Source: Dichetophora obliterata (lineage: Eukaryota; Arthropoda; Insecta; Diptera; Sciomyzidae). From it: DNA of 64,000 bases. Below the pieces are notes generated by a model. It saw only the letters and a program-made list of their open reading frames with translations. It searched no databases and was not told the origin of the DNA. Shown one piece after another: positions 35,491 to 46,275 of the stretch; positions within the stretch are counted from its first letter, which is position 1; each line of letters opens with the position of its first letter. The stretch is taken from assembly GCA_963920525.1 (NCBI GenBank), contig OY986437.1, positions 100,681,638 through 100,745,637 on the forward strand. The letters run 5' to 3'. A program made the position numbers and the translations under genes.

Positions 35491-35590
35491 GTTTTTAAAG
35501 AGATCATGTGGTATCACAACGGGCCTGCACTGGCCTAAGTGTACGAGTCGTCTATCGGCTCAGCCACCGTTACCTAACCCTAACCTATCC
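33706..35590 (+). mobile_element. 5'-truncated RT/RNase H non-LTR retrotransposon with 11-bp target duplication
   Basis: The direct repeat TAACTGTTATT occurs at 33695-33705 and 35591-35601 and marks a clean insertion into the MITE. The 5' end lies inside the polymerase, just before the TPQGG motif, as expected of target-primed reverse transcription that stopped early. The 3' end has no poly(A); it finishes TACCTAACCCTAACCTATCC. RT followed by RNase H and a Cys motif places it in the LOA/I/R1-like group; the exact clade is not settled. Confidence 0.88.
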
Positions 35591-35601
35591 TAACTGTTAT
35601 T

Positions 35602-36497
35602 TTTTGTTTATATAACATGTAAAATACGACCGCATCACACTGAGATGTGACGTTGAGTCACACTTGTTTATGAGTTTTCACATACCTATGTATGCACACG
35701 AAAAGAAGTTTGCTCATTTCAGTGAACTTATGCGATCATATGCTTTACAATTTTTGTAAAAATTCTCTACTTTCCCCTCCATTTTTATTTTCAATATAAG
35801 CCATTTACATGGAAAATTAATACAAAACAAGTTAGAAGGGATAGAATGTTATTAGAGTTAATTAAAAAATATGATTCATTGCAAAGTTATTTGCGATAGC
35901 TGAATAAGCTACTCGCTATAGGAATACCATATCTCAGCCAGGAGGGACACGAAAGAGGTCCTTTGAGGGTTTAAATAGATGTGTTATTTTCATTGACTTT
36001 TTACAAGCTTCGAACTTATGCAAAATATGTTGTCAAAAGTATTAACATATACTGGAACTTTGCTGAAAAATAAGTCATGAGTTCCATCACAATTTCTTTC
36101 AAAGAAGAATCGTGAAAGAGAGAGGAATATGACAATTTTCGCAGGAATATGACGATTGCAGCTTACGTGCCTAAGAATATCAAATACGTTATTCTGCTGT
36201 CTAGAATGCACAAAGAAAACAAATTTGATGAAGTTTAAGGTACAGGTATCTCATCTGAAAGAGTAAATGCTAAAGGCTCTGCAACAAACATTCGTCGACG
36301 ATGCAACATGAAACATGTTTCTAGGACGACCATCGAAAAAGTGCTGGTGCGAATGTTGCCGAAATATATGAAATGAACATTCTGAAAAGTCGTCGTCTGC
36401 AACAACTGCATCATAAGTAAGTAAATTCTAATTTTTAATTTTTAATGTACTAAGCAAATTATTTAAAAATAATTATTTAAAAAAAAAAATAATTTTA
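35602..36497. other. Remainder of the interrupted MITE and non-coding DNA
   Basis: The first 30 bp continue the MITE. A palindrome-like GATGTGACGTTGAGTCACAC lies near 35646. The rest has no recognisable feature; the ORF at 35990-36211 is anonymous. Confidence 0.45.
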
Positions 36498-37085
36498 GCT
36501 ATGAGCTATTAAGATTAAGTATGTTTTGAAGGCAAAAACAACAACAACATCCCTGCATAGAGTCAATCACACAGCAGACTAGACAGACTGTTTCGGAAGG
36601 AGCTGCAAGTTCTATCTTCGGTCAAGGTCAAACATAATTAAATATCTGGTTGTGTCAATAGCCAGTTTTCAGTAAACACTTTATCTTTCTGACGGAACCA
36701 AAAAACTCTCACAATTCATTGGTGGATTTCGGCAAATTAATTAAACTCCAAAGAAGAATAGTGAAAAGGAAGAGGCCACTAGAACAGACTCCCTGGTAGT
36801 GTTTAAAGCTTTACCAAAAAATAAAAATCCATTTGCTTTAACGTCGTATATTCAGGACGAGTTTATTTGAACAAGTAATAAATCATATTAAACAATAAGA
36901 ATTAAATAAGAAATTAAACAATAAGTTGGGCACAGCTGGATCACTTAAGACTACTGACGATAAAACGGGTAGCTCCTTCCGAAACAGTTTGTCTAATCTG
37001 TTTTGTGATTAACTCTAGACAGGGTTGTTGTTTCTTTTTGTTGTTGCCTTCTTTAAAACTTTCTTGATCTAAAAAACTCATAAAT
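36498..37085. mobile_element. Inverted-repeat family X, copy 1 (about 585 bp)
   Basis: The left end TATGAGCTATTAAGATTAAG, with TTTTGAAGGCAA and CAGACTAGACAGACTGTTTC, is mirrored at the right by GAAACAGTTTGTCTAATCTG, GTTGTTGCCTTCTTTAAAAC and CTTGATCTAAAAAACTCATA. The inverted ends are about 90-100 bp. A TA at each border fits a TA target duplication (Tc1/mariner type), but this is inferred from the bases at the ends. No ORF. Two more copies lie at 42.2 and 45.9 kb. Confidence 0.7.
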
Positions 37086-37125
37086 AAAATCATGTAATAA
37101 TAAATATACAAACCCAAAACTTGCA

Positions 37126-40100
37126 TTTTTTTTTTTTTTTTTTTTTAGACTGAACCAACGCTCAGGGGATGCCCCCTATAAATGCGTAAGCATTGCGCTG
37201 ATTCGGAAGATGGGTGATAGTTAGTTGGAGGGTGGATAGATGGAGTAGTGTCAGTGAAGATTTGTTTTGAATTTGCACAGCTCAAAACTGCCGGGAAACA
37301 CGCTCGCAGGGAGACTATTCCACAACTTAACCGCGCGACTAAAGAACGAATTATCGCGGTAATGCGAGGTTCTATTAAGCATCGATGCAATGGTAAAGGA
37401 GTGGGCTTGGACAGCTGCCCGAGTGGACCTGGGAAACACACGAGCTGGTGGCGTCAGGCCCTTGAACACTTCCCATGGTAATACCTATACAGAAGGCTTA
37501 GGCAACCTACATTACGTCGATGCTCAAGAGAGTTGAGAGAGGATGAAATACTTTCATCTCCTATCAAATATATCGCACGACGTTGAATTCGGTCCAGAAG
37601 CTCCAAATAAGATCTTGAAGCCCATGCCCAAATGTGCGAATTGTACTCCATTTTTGGCCTAATATATGAGGTGTAGATCATGCGAAGATCAGCTGAAGTG
37701 AAATATTTTTTGCACCGTTTTAGAAAACCTAGGCACTTGCCCGCTTCTTTCGACACATCGAAAATATGATCATTCAAACGAAGATCAGATTGGATCGATA
37801 TGCCCAGAACGTCAAGAGCGGCTGATTCCACAAGATCCACACCATTCATACTGAGAGGAGCTAAAGGGCAATTCACCCGCTTGTGGGTTAACAGACAACA
37901 CTGGGTCTTGCTTGCATTGAACTCTACTCTATTAGCAAGACCCAACTCGGAGATTTTTTGTAGATCATTAAGGAGTGTGTCATTCATAGTTTGCCTTTTT
38001 CTCTCAATCTCCATAGAGCTTGGGCGTTTTTTGAATGAATATGAATGACAAATGTATTGTCCGTAAACGAATGTATTGGGTTATGCGTCAACGATAGAAG
38101 GTCGTTGATAAAAAGCAGAAACAAGGTTGGCGATAGAACTGAACCCTGCGGTACTCCTGCGTTGATGGCGTGCTGCTCGGACGAAATACCGTCAACTACG
38201 ACTCGAATCGTTCTATCCTTGAGAAAACACGTGATCCATCGAGCAAAATTACTACCAAAACCATATGCAGCAAGTTTTAACACGAGCGCTTTATGCCACA
38301 CTCGGTCGAACGCTTTTGAAATATGCAGAGCAACAACCCTGCTCTCACCGAAAAAGTGAACGCATTTATTCCATTCTTCGGTTGAGAACGCCATAAGATC
38401 ACCAGTAGAGCGAGCCCTACGGAAACCATATTGACGGTCACTGAGCAGTTGGTTGTGCTCCAGATAGTTCATAACGTTGAAGTTTATTACGCTCTCCATA
38501 ACTTTGGAAAGCGTAGAGCATATCGCAATGGGTCGGTAGTTTGCAGGGTTCGTGGCATCACCCTTTTTAGGTACCGGCTGGACATTTACCACCCTCCAAC
38601 AAGATGGAAATATTCCTGTTCTGTAGGAGATGTTGAAAAGGTTGCGCAAAGGCCGAGCCAGCGAAGAAGCACACATTTTAAGCACAATTCGCGGTATGCC
38701 ATCTGGACCAGGGGCTTTGTTAACGTTGAGATTTGTAAGGACCCTTTTAACTGCTCTCGTTCGAAAGTATATCTCCTGCATTGCAGAAGATCCACCCTCA
38801 ACAAAGGGCAGTGGCTGATTGCTATCCGAGAGAGTGGAATTTTGTGCAAACAATCTAGCCAATAGGTTCGCTTTATCAGCCGAGTCAGTGAAGATTTGGT
38901 CATCTTTTAAAAGAGCTGGAATCGATGACGATGTCTGTTTCTTAACTCTTTTAACAAATCACCAAAAATTTTTGCTCCCTTTGGGTCAGAGAAGAACCTG
39001 TTCTCGAATGCGAGCTTCGTGCAGAAACTTTTCGCGTTTTAAAATGGCATTACAGCGATTCCTTGCCTCGATGCGAAGTATTTTAGTATCCTATTCTTGT
39101 AAGAACGCCGATTCTGAAAAGCTTCCTCTTTGGACCTGACTGCAATCCTGCAAGTCTCATTAAACCATGAGTGGTCTTTTGGTTTAATGCTTCTCATCTT
39201 ATTGGGAATGAAAGACCGCATACCCAATAAAATAATTTCTTGTACCATGACAGCCGCGGCATTCGCATTTCTATCAGCGAAACATAATTTCCAATTGAAG
39301 CTGCGATAAAAATTATTTAATGCAGTCCCATTCGCCTTTCCATAAAACCATGCAGTCCTCTTCGGGGCTTTAGGCGTAGAAGTGCAGGGGTGAGAATATG
39401 GAAAAATAGCGGATATGGTACAATGGTCCGAGTTACCAAGAGGTGCGTTGACACTCACATCATATTTTTCATGATGTGAAGTCAGAAAAAGGTCAAGGAT
39501 ATTATGACTTTGCAAATCACTTTGGGGGAAAAAAGTGGGTTCCTTCACTAGTTGAATCAGTTGGTTCGATTCAGCAAATAGCTCAACATATTGTCCAACA
39601 GGTGTCAATGGGCCCGAGTGTCGTAACCAAGCCGGGTTGTGGACATTGAAATCGCCTGCTACAACGATCTCACTGTCAGGAAACAACCCCAAAATATGCG
39701 TGATCGAATCAGAGAGAGAGAGTCCAGTTTGTTAAAAGTGGGCTCCTTCCCTAGATTCGGACTTCTATAAATAAAGCAGAAATGTAGCAAGTGAGAGCGA
39801 AGCCTGAACCTAACCCACATTGAGCTAAACTCGGGATCGGTCACGTTCAGACTCCGCTCACACTGGTACGCTACATCTGTTCTTATAAAAAGGGCAATAT
39901 GCCCCTATGCAAAGAAAACATTGGCAGTAAGCGATACCCAGGTATGTGAAAATCCAGTGGATCTGCATCCTCGGCCACCTGGGTCTCGCTCAGTGCCATT
40001 ATTTGAGGCCTATGTAGAGTACAATGTACATAGACCGAGAAAAAATTCGCCCTCAGTCCACGAACATTGCAGAAATCTATGCGAAAATGACCTGACATTT

Positions 40101-40345
40101 CCGCACCATGCAAAAATCAAACAAATAAGAGCATACAAGGTAATTAGTTACGGCTGCAAGAGAGCTGCACAACATGAGCAATATAAAAAGTACTGAAGCA
40201 AGTGTTATGCCTTTACTTCAGCACAATTCAGCCCACTGTGCAACCCTACTTACAAACGTAACTAATGTGAAAGGATGGGGGAGTTGACGGAACCGAAAAA
40301 AACAACAATTACTTACACCACGAGGAGCATAGAAAAGCCCCTCGC
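37126..40345 (-). mobile_element. Jockey/CR1-group non-LTR retrotransposon, family B
   Basis: A minus-strand element whose 3' end is marked by a run of 21 T on the plus strand (37126-37146), that is, a poly(A) tail. The coding part runs to about 40113. The 5' border is uncertain (40200-40420); I could not find the target duplication. It is GC-richer than its surroundings, which helps to delimit it. Confidence 0.8.
37251..40113 (-). pseudogene. Endonuclease-reverse transcriptase of family B
   Basis: Order on the minus strand. 40113-39883: endonuclease N-terminus with FRIDFCNVRGLRANF and ALSETQ. 39692-39039: rest of the endonuclease with VVAGDFNVHNPAWL and LGNSDHCTISAIF, so the GDFN and SDH active-site motifs are kept. 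38862-37984: RT with NKAPGPDGIP, VQPVPKKGD, NYRPIAICSTLSKVMES, QYGFRRARSTGDL, LHISKAFDRVWH (the usual D of LDISKAFD is H) and GVPQGSVLSP. The catalytic box reads HSFTDNTF where F-A-D-D is expected. 38014-37454: RT C-terminus with VEFNASKTQCCLLTHK, and 37469-37251 the terminal VKLWNSLPASVFP. Frames change near 39870, 39670, 38900, 38000 and 37460. Both catalytic-site changes and the frameshifts make it inactive. The product would nick target DNA and copy the element's RNA. Confidence 0.88.
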
Positions 40346-40931
40346 ATGGTTAGACAAAAAAACACGAATGTTGTCAAAGGTGTTGATGCTGTAGCTGGCG
40401 GCTGGCTCTCTGCAAAACTGGTTTTGATGTTGTGTTGTTGGTTGGAGCAGCTGGGTGTTTGTTGCTTTGATTACAGTTGTTTTTGTTTTTATAATAATTT
40501 ATTTTTGCACAGTTTGTTTATTAATTTAGTTTCAATTTTATTTAAATTGTTTAAAATAAAAACACATAACATTTAATTTTTACACTATCGCGGTGTATAT
40601 TTAGACACGAAACACGACAAAACATTTAAGAAACGGGACAAACAACTTAAAAAAATTAAATCTATGACGAGGACGGACGAACGCACGTCTATGCCCAACG
40701 AGATCACGAACGCAACTCTAGTTGCATTTATTTTCAAGTGTGACCCAAAGTCACATCGCATTGGGATACGATACAAAAAGACGCAGAAGGATTAGGATTA
40801 AAGGAATTTCTAATGCAAAAAGTACTATTTTCTTTATCCCTACATTAGTTTAATTTAGTTGGATCTCAAAACCCGTAATGCATTTACTTACTTGCATTCG
40901 TAATGATGCTAAATAAGGGAAACCTTGTTAT
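40346..40931. other. Spacer with a decayed MITE end
   Basis: The first part may include 5' untranslated DNA of family B (GGCGGCTGGCTCTCTGC near 40398). At 40733-40799, read in reverse, TTAATCCTAATCCTTCTGCG and then TGTGACTTTGGGTCACACTT resemble the TTAA-flanked MITE of 21526, with a 26-bp insert between. Its other end was not found. Confidence 0.4.
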
Positions 40932-41021
40932 CAACTGAGTTGGACCAGTGGATAACGTGTTGGACAAGCACATCAGAGGACGTGTATTCAAATCATGAAA
41001 TGGTCAGAGTAATTTTTTTTT
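40932..41021 (+). ncRNA. Third tRNA-like sequence with T-run
   Basis: A box-like TGGACCAGTGGATAACG begins at 40941 and a weak B box GTATTCAAATC lies at 40984-40994, with the right spacing for a tRNA. Nine T follow at 41013-41021. The stems are degraded, so this is a tRNA-derived pseudogene or SINE-like head; no SINE body was recognised. Confidence 0.45.
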
Positions 41022-42184
41022 AAGTTGATATTTATATTACTTTTTTAAACTTTTTGCGGATTAAAAACTAATCTGTTTTTGATGTTGTCATATACGTAAT
41101 CTAAAAAAGTTTAAAATTTAGTCCAAAATTTTAAACCATGCAGTAGTCAGATGAAGATGATTTACCATTGAGCACAATTCGTACTGAAATGGTTAATAAA
41201 TATTCATTGAGTGCATTTGTTGCATTTAATTAACATTTTAATATCATATTAATTTGCAAACATGTGTCTTCAAAAATTTTATTTTAAACCCGGCAGTTTC
41301 TTTGGAGTTAATTGGAAAAATAAACTAGTTAATTTCTAGTTCAATTTGTACTTGCTTTGAAAGGAACTGAACAAAGGTATTTTTTGCGTTTTATATAGAA
41401 CAATAACTACATAAAATAAAAGCAATGCATCATCTTACACGTGGTGCTCTTTTTTTTTGTATTAGTACATGAAAGAAAAAAAAATCCTTTGACGTTTGAA
41501 TACTTTGAAACCACTTTAGAACACTTTAAGACTCTAACAAAAAGTACCAGTTTGGAAATGTTCATTATGGAACTAGTTTAAATACGGGGAAAAAATAATG
41601 TTATTGGGTACAATTGTCTTTTCCTATGACATCAACTCGTAAAAAGCATCAGTTCGATCAATGCTAAAAGGTGTGGTAGAGGGACCAGTACTGGAACTCT
41701 TTGGATCTAGCTAAGAACTAATTAAAAACTGGTATATATTTTGCAGGGAATGTTTAATATTATTTTTAAAAAAATAAATGAATTAATTGTTTCAAATAAA
41801 ATATTTTTATTTGTATGTAAAGCTCTTATAAAACAATGAATATTATTATTCAAACATATAAACTTCAATAAGAAACAGTTTATAAAATAATGTAAAGAAG
41901 ATTATTTGGGTTTGTTTATCGTTTGGTATGAATTTCTGTTAGTTGAGTTGAGGCGAGGCAGTACTGTATATTAAAATATTTAAAAAAAAAATTATAAAAA
42001 TATTCGTTTTAACTCTTTATTAATAGTGCCTGAGCCAAAGTTGGCATGTTGGTCATATTTTTCCTTCTTGTGTTGAAGTCAGTGTGCAAAGAGGAGTTTT
42101 TTTAACATTTTTTCTTATTTGGTCTGACGAAAATTGAATTGATAATAAATTGTGATCTACTCTTTGATTTGTACATAATATTTA
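41022..42184. other. Unique AT-rich non-coding stretch
   Basis: No recognisable coding, RNA or transposon feature. Confidence 0.5.
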
Positions 42185-42600
42185 ATTATGAGCTATTTAG
42201 ATCAAGTAAGTTTTGAAGAAGGCAACAACAACAACGCTTTAATAACAAAAATTTAATTAATGTTAAATTAGTTAAAATAATTTTTGCCTTTTAGCGGAAG
42301 TAAAAAAAATCACACAATTCATTGGTGCATTTCGGCAAATTCGTTGAGCTCAAAATAAGAATAGTAAAAAATAAGAGGCAACTAAAACAGACAAAATCTC
42401 TGGTAAAGTTTAAGGCTTGACCTAAAATAAGACCCTTTGCTTTAACGTCGCATAATTTCGAAGAGTTTATTCGAATGAGAGTAAAATCATGTAAAACTGA
42501 AACTGTGAGTTGACCACAGGTTAATCACTTAAAACTACTGAAGATGGAAAGGGTTGCGTTTTCCGAAACAGTCTGTTTAGTCTGCTGTGTGAGTACCTGT
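42185..42600. mobile_element. Inverted-repeat family X, copy 2 (internally deleted)
   Basis: Starts TATGAGCTATTTAGATCAAG and continues AAGTTTTGAAGAAGGCAACA, then jumps to the interior (ACACAATTCATTGGTGCATT, TTTGCTTTAACGTCGCATAA) shared with copy 1. It ends with TTCCGAAACAGTCTGTTTAG; the last part of the right end is missing. Confidence 0.65.
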
Positions 42601-42626
42601 AAATTGTAAACGCAAATTGTAAATTG

Positions 42627-42791
42627 ATTGTAAAAATTTTTGTAGAAGGGGTAAAAATAGACACACACAAAGTATTCACAATATGTAGTTGTTAATTTAC
42701 AAAAAACATTATCACAGCAATTAAATTTTTTCTTAATTTTTATAAAATAAATGAGCTGTCAGAAACTTCATAATATCTTAGACAGTTTAAA
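42627..42791 (+). repeat. Direct repeat D, first copy
   Basis: About 165 bp starting ATTGTAAAAATTTTTGTAGA and ending at a CTTAGACAGTTTAAA segment. It matches 43948-44115 in the same orientation with small differences, including the exact block ATAAATGAGCTGTCAGAAAC. Confidence 0.8.
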
Positions 42792-42901
42792 TGATTCGAT
42801 AAATTACAAAAATCATGAAAATCTTGAAGTTCTTGTAAAAGAAAGGTAAGAGTTAGGCGCTGACGACCGCGGTTTTATATACTGAACACATGTCTCTTTT
42901 T

Positions 42902-43085
42902 AATCGCATAAGCGAGAGTTGTACGGAGTCCATACTTTATGTATTGAAAACAAAACTCACTTCAATCACATAAGCGAAATGCATATTGAGTAAATTTTTT
43001 ATGTATTGAATAACTGTATAAAATTAATCGCATAAGCAAGACATGTACTGAGTCTATATTTTATATATTGAGTGCATTTCTTGAA
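42902..43085. repeat. Three-copy 62-bp tandem repeat
   Basis: Units start at 42902, 42964 and 43026 with AATCGCATAAGCGAGA or variants, followed by TGTACTGAGTC and TTTTATGTATTGA. The spacing is exactly 62 bp. The units differ by about a third, so the array is old. Confidence 0.75.
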
Positions 43086-43947
43086 AACCTTTACAAGATA
43101 TATTGATTGAGTACACGTTGCTTGTATTTACTACAGTCTACAATGTATTCAACACATAATTCGATGTATTGATTACATTTTTCATTCATTTTAATAAGAG
43201 AATAAATTTATATGTAACCAGTACACGCTCACTTTACCTAGTACATATAGCTCTCGTTGCGTTCCCATAAAAGATGGAGTGCATAGATTTTCCACACATG
43301 TCTCTTTACTGACTAAATAACTTTTTCGCTTAGTAAAGTTACCTCGGAATTCTTTATTTAGGAGTTTGCATTTACATTTTAACAAAAGTAGAAATCGTGA
43401 TGGAGCTATTTAAGCGAAAAGGCTAATTTTCCCATACAAATTTTTTTAATTCGGTTTCACACAGACTTCCTCAAACAAAACAAACTCAGAAGGAAGTCTA
43501 AAAAGTACTTAACCATCAGTTTATTTTACATTATTAATTATTCGATGTTTTATACATAATAAATTTTTACCTTTATTTTATATTGTATAGTTATGTTATT
43601 TTTTTTTATTTTTCTAAATGGTTTCTTTTCTTACAACATTTAATTATTTATGTCTAAGTTTGATCAGTGAATATAGCTTAATATTTTGTTAAATTGTTCT
43701 ACAACTTTTTTAGCACGAGCAACGCCAACACTTTTAATACCCTTTGGCAATGTGTTTTTAATCAAAACTTACTCTTTTTTCTGGCAATAGTCAATTTTAA
43801 AAGATTTTAACGTACCTGCAAAGATAAGAAAAAAATTATAAATATTTTTTTAAAAGTTTTGAAAAAAATAATGATAAAATATATTGAAATTCACAGGATA
43901 ACAAAATGTCAAGAAACTTTTCAATAGGTTTTTAATTGCTTAGCTCG
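43086..43947. other. Non-coding spacer
   Basis: AT-rich with no recognisable feature. The minus ORF at 43191-43385 is anonymous. Confidence 0.45.
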
Positions 43948-44115
43948 ATTTGTAAAGATTTTTTTGTAGAGGCGGTAAAAATAGACACAGACAAACTGTT
44001 CATAATATGTAATTGTGGGTTTACAAAAAATATTATCACAGAAATTTTATTTTTTCTTAATTTTCATAAAATAAATGAGCTGTCAGAAACTTCATAATAT
44101 CTTAGACAATTTAAA
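43948..44115 (+). repeat. Direct repeat D, second copy
   Basis: Second copy of the block at 42627-42791, 1.32 kb downstream. Nothing between the two copies resembles retroelement coding sequence, and they lack TG...CA ends, so LTRs are unlikely. Confidence 0.8.
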
Positions 44116-45904
44116 AGTGGTTGTTCTATGGTTTTAAATATAGTTTAGGGGAAGAATTATATAGCGCTTGAGCAAAAAACACTCGCACACACTTACTTCA
44201 CTTTACTTCAAACTATTACTTGCACTTTATCTAGAGCACGAAAAGTTTTTCAAAACTATTCTGCTAAGACAGCAAATCAGCGACGAGTGGCTTTACCCGC
44301 AGCTCTGCTTAAACAAAATGAGCTGAATTAGTTGGCAGCGCGCTAAAAATGGTTTAAGTTTTAATTGAAGTTGAACGATTTCACTTCAGTTTCAGTTATG
44401 CTGGAATGAGTTTTAGTTTTTTTCAATGTTCATTATTTTTTCGGAACGTTTTTTTTATTTTTTTTTTTATTAAAAATATATTCTCGCCATTTTCTTTCTA
44501 ATGACTTTTTTATATACTTCCGTTTACTTATTCATCTCCGTTAAGGTTATCTAACAGAATTCTAATCAGTTACTCACCAAAAAGCTATTAGCAAGCAACA
44601 AATGGTAGAACAAATAAAAAAAATGTTACAGGTTATTCCACAGAGCGTAATCAAAATGTCATTAACACTAAAAATAGTAGTGAAGTGGTGTAGCAGAAGT
44701 AGTGATGAAAGGAGCTGCGGGTGGAAGCGAGAGCAAGAAAATTATTACAGAGCCTTGGATGGTAATGTTCTTGTTGAGAGAAAAAAAATGTTGCCAAATC
44801 ATCTAAAAACCATTAATATTACCTACTTTTAGGCAGCTTTTAATTAATTAAAGAACTAAAGAAGGATGTAAAGTAACTCTATCATTCATTGCTGCGAAAT
44901 AAGACACGAAAAACAATTAAAAAACAATCAGCAACACTTTTTTGCATACAAAAATCGTTGGAGGTACTTTTTTGTGATACAAACTGAAGGGTTAACATAT
45001 CATCTTACTTTGATGAAAATAATGAAGGAATAGCTTCAACTTGTTTCTTTATCATACTTTTTGTCTTGAGTTTAGAGTAATTTTTGAAAATAATTATAAC
45101 AGCACGAATGAAGATGTTCTTCAAGAAAAAAACAAAAATTAATCTTCTTAATCAATGCGTACAAATTATAAAAATTGCTTACTTTTAAGCAGCTATTAAT
45201 TGATTTCAGTTTCAAAGAAGGATGCAAATTCCGTTTACGGAAGCATTGGTCTACAGAATCGGGGCAAAAGAGACAATTAGAAAAATATTTATGAACTGAT
45301 AACATACATTTTTCGATTTTCTTGTTTACATTAAAATTTGCATGTTGGAATCTTTATTAGCTACATAAAATATATTTTTGGAAGGGTTTTGGTCAATAAA
45401 GAAATCCTTGTACTCATTACATATATATATGTGTGTGTCGATTGCACCGTACCACAATTATCAAAAACAAATATCTCGCACTAAGTAAACCATATAAATG
45501 ATATGCGTTCTCAGTTTTTCTCTAGAATGTCAGAATTTTTTTTTAAAGGAGTTTTTAGATACAAGACGTATTTGTTTAAACAAATTAATTTAAATACTTA
45601 AAGCCTTCCAAACATGAAAATATGGGTATCAAATGAAAAAAAAGACACTCTCTTTTATCAAAAAATTAAATATTGCTCATTTCTTACCTTAGTTTTTTGA
45701 ATATAAGCATATATACCAAATTTCATTACGATACCTTCAAAACTGCGGTTGTAACCGTGTCGACAGACGCACAAGACTAAATCGACTCAGAAGGTGATGC
45801 TTATCAAGAATACATAATCTTTTCCACGTAGCTTATGGGCTCGTTACAAAAGGAGTGACAAAGTTTATATAACGCTTGCTTACTCGTGGGTATAATAAAA
45901 ATTT
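44116..45904. other. Non-coding spacer
   Basis: No supported gene. A TA/TG microsatellite lies at 45421-45440. The stretch 45740-45895 (GTCGACAGACGC and GTGGGTATAATA) has wording common in dispersed fly repeats. ORFs at 44602-44832 and 45072-45305 are anonymous. Confidence 0.45.
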
Positions 45905-46275
45905 GTGAGTTTACTAAATTTTAGATCAAGTCAGTTCTGTAGAAGGCTAAATTTACTCAATTTTATTAAATTTACTAAATTTTAGATCAAGTCAGTTTTG
46001 AAGAAGGCAACAAAACAACGACAACAACTCTGCATTGAGTCAATATACACACAGCATACTAGACAGACTGCTTCGTAGGAAGCTACCCCTCATCCTCAGT
46101 GGTCTTCAATGATTCAGCTGTGACCAACCAGCCCACTGTATGATTTGACACTTGTTCGAATAAACTCTTCTGAAATATATGACGTTAAAGCAAATAAACT
46201 TTTTTTTTAAGGTCAAGCCTGAAACTATACCATTGATTTTTTCCGTTCTAGTTGCCTCTTCCGTTTCACTATTGT
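45905..46275. mobile_element. Inverted-repeat family X, copy 3 (rearranged)
   Basis: Begins TGTGAGTTTACTAAATTTTA and GATCAAGTCAGTTCTG, repeats this start at about 45967-45990, then follows the left end through CTAGACAGACTG. Its interior is in opposite orientation to copy 1 (ACTTGTTCGAATAAACTC, ATGACGTTAAAGCAAA). The far end was not found. Confidence 0.6.

Noticed and set aside
42627..44115. LTR retrotransposon with 165-bp LTRs
   Set aside because: No TG...CA ends, primer-binding site, polypurine tract or coding sequence between the repeats.
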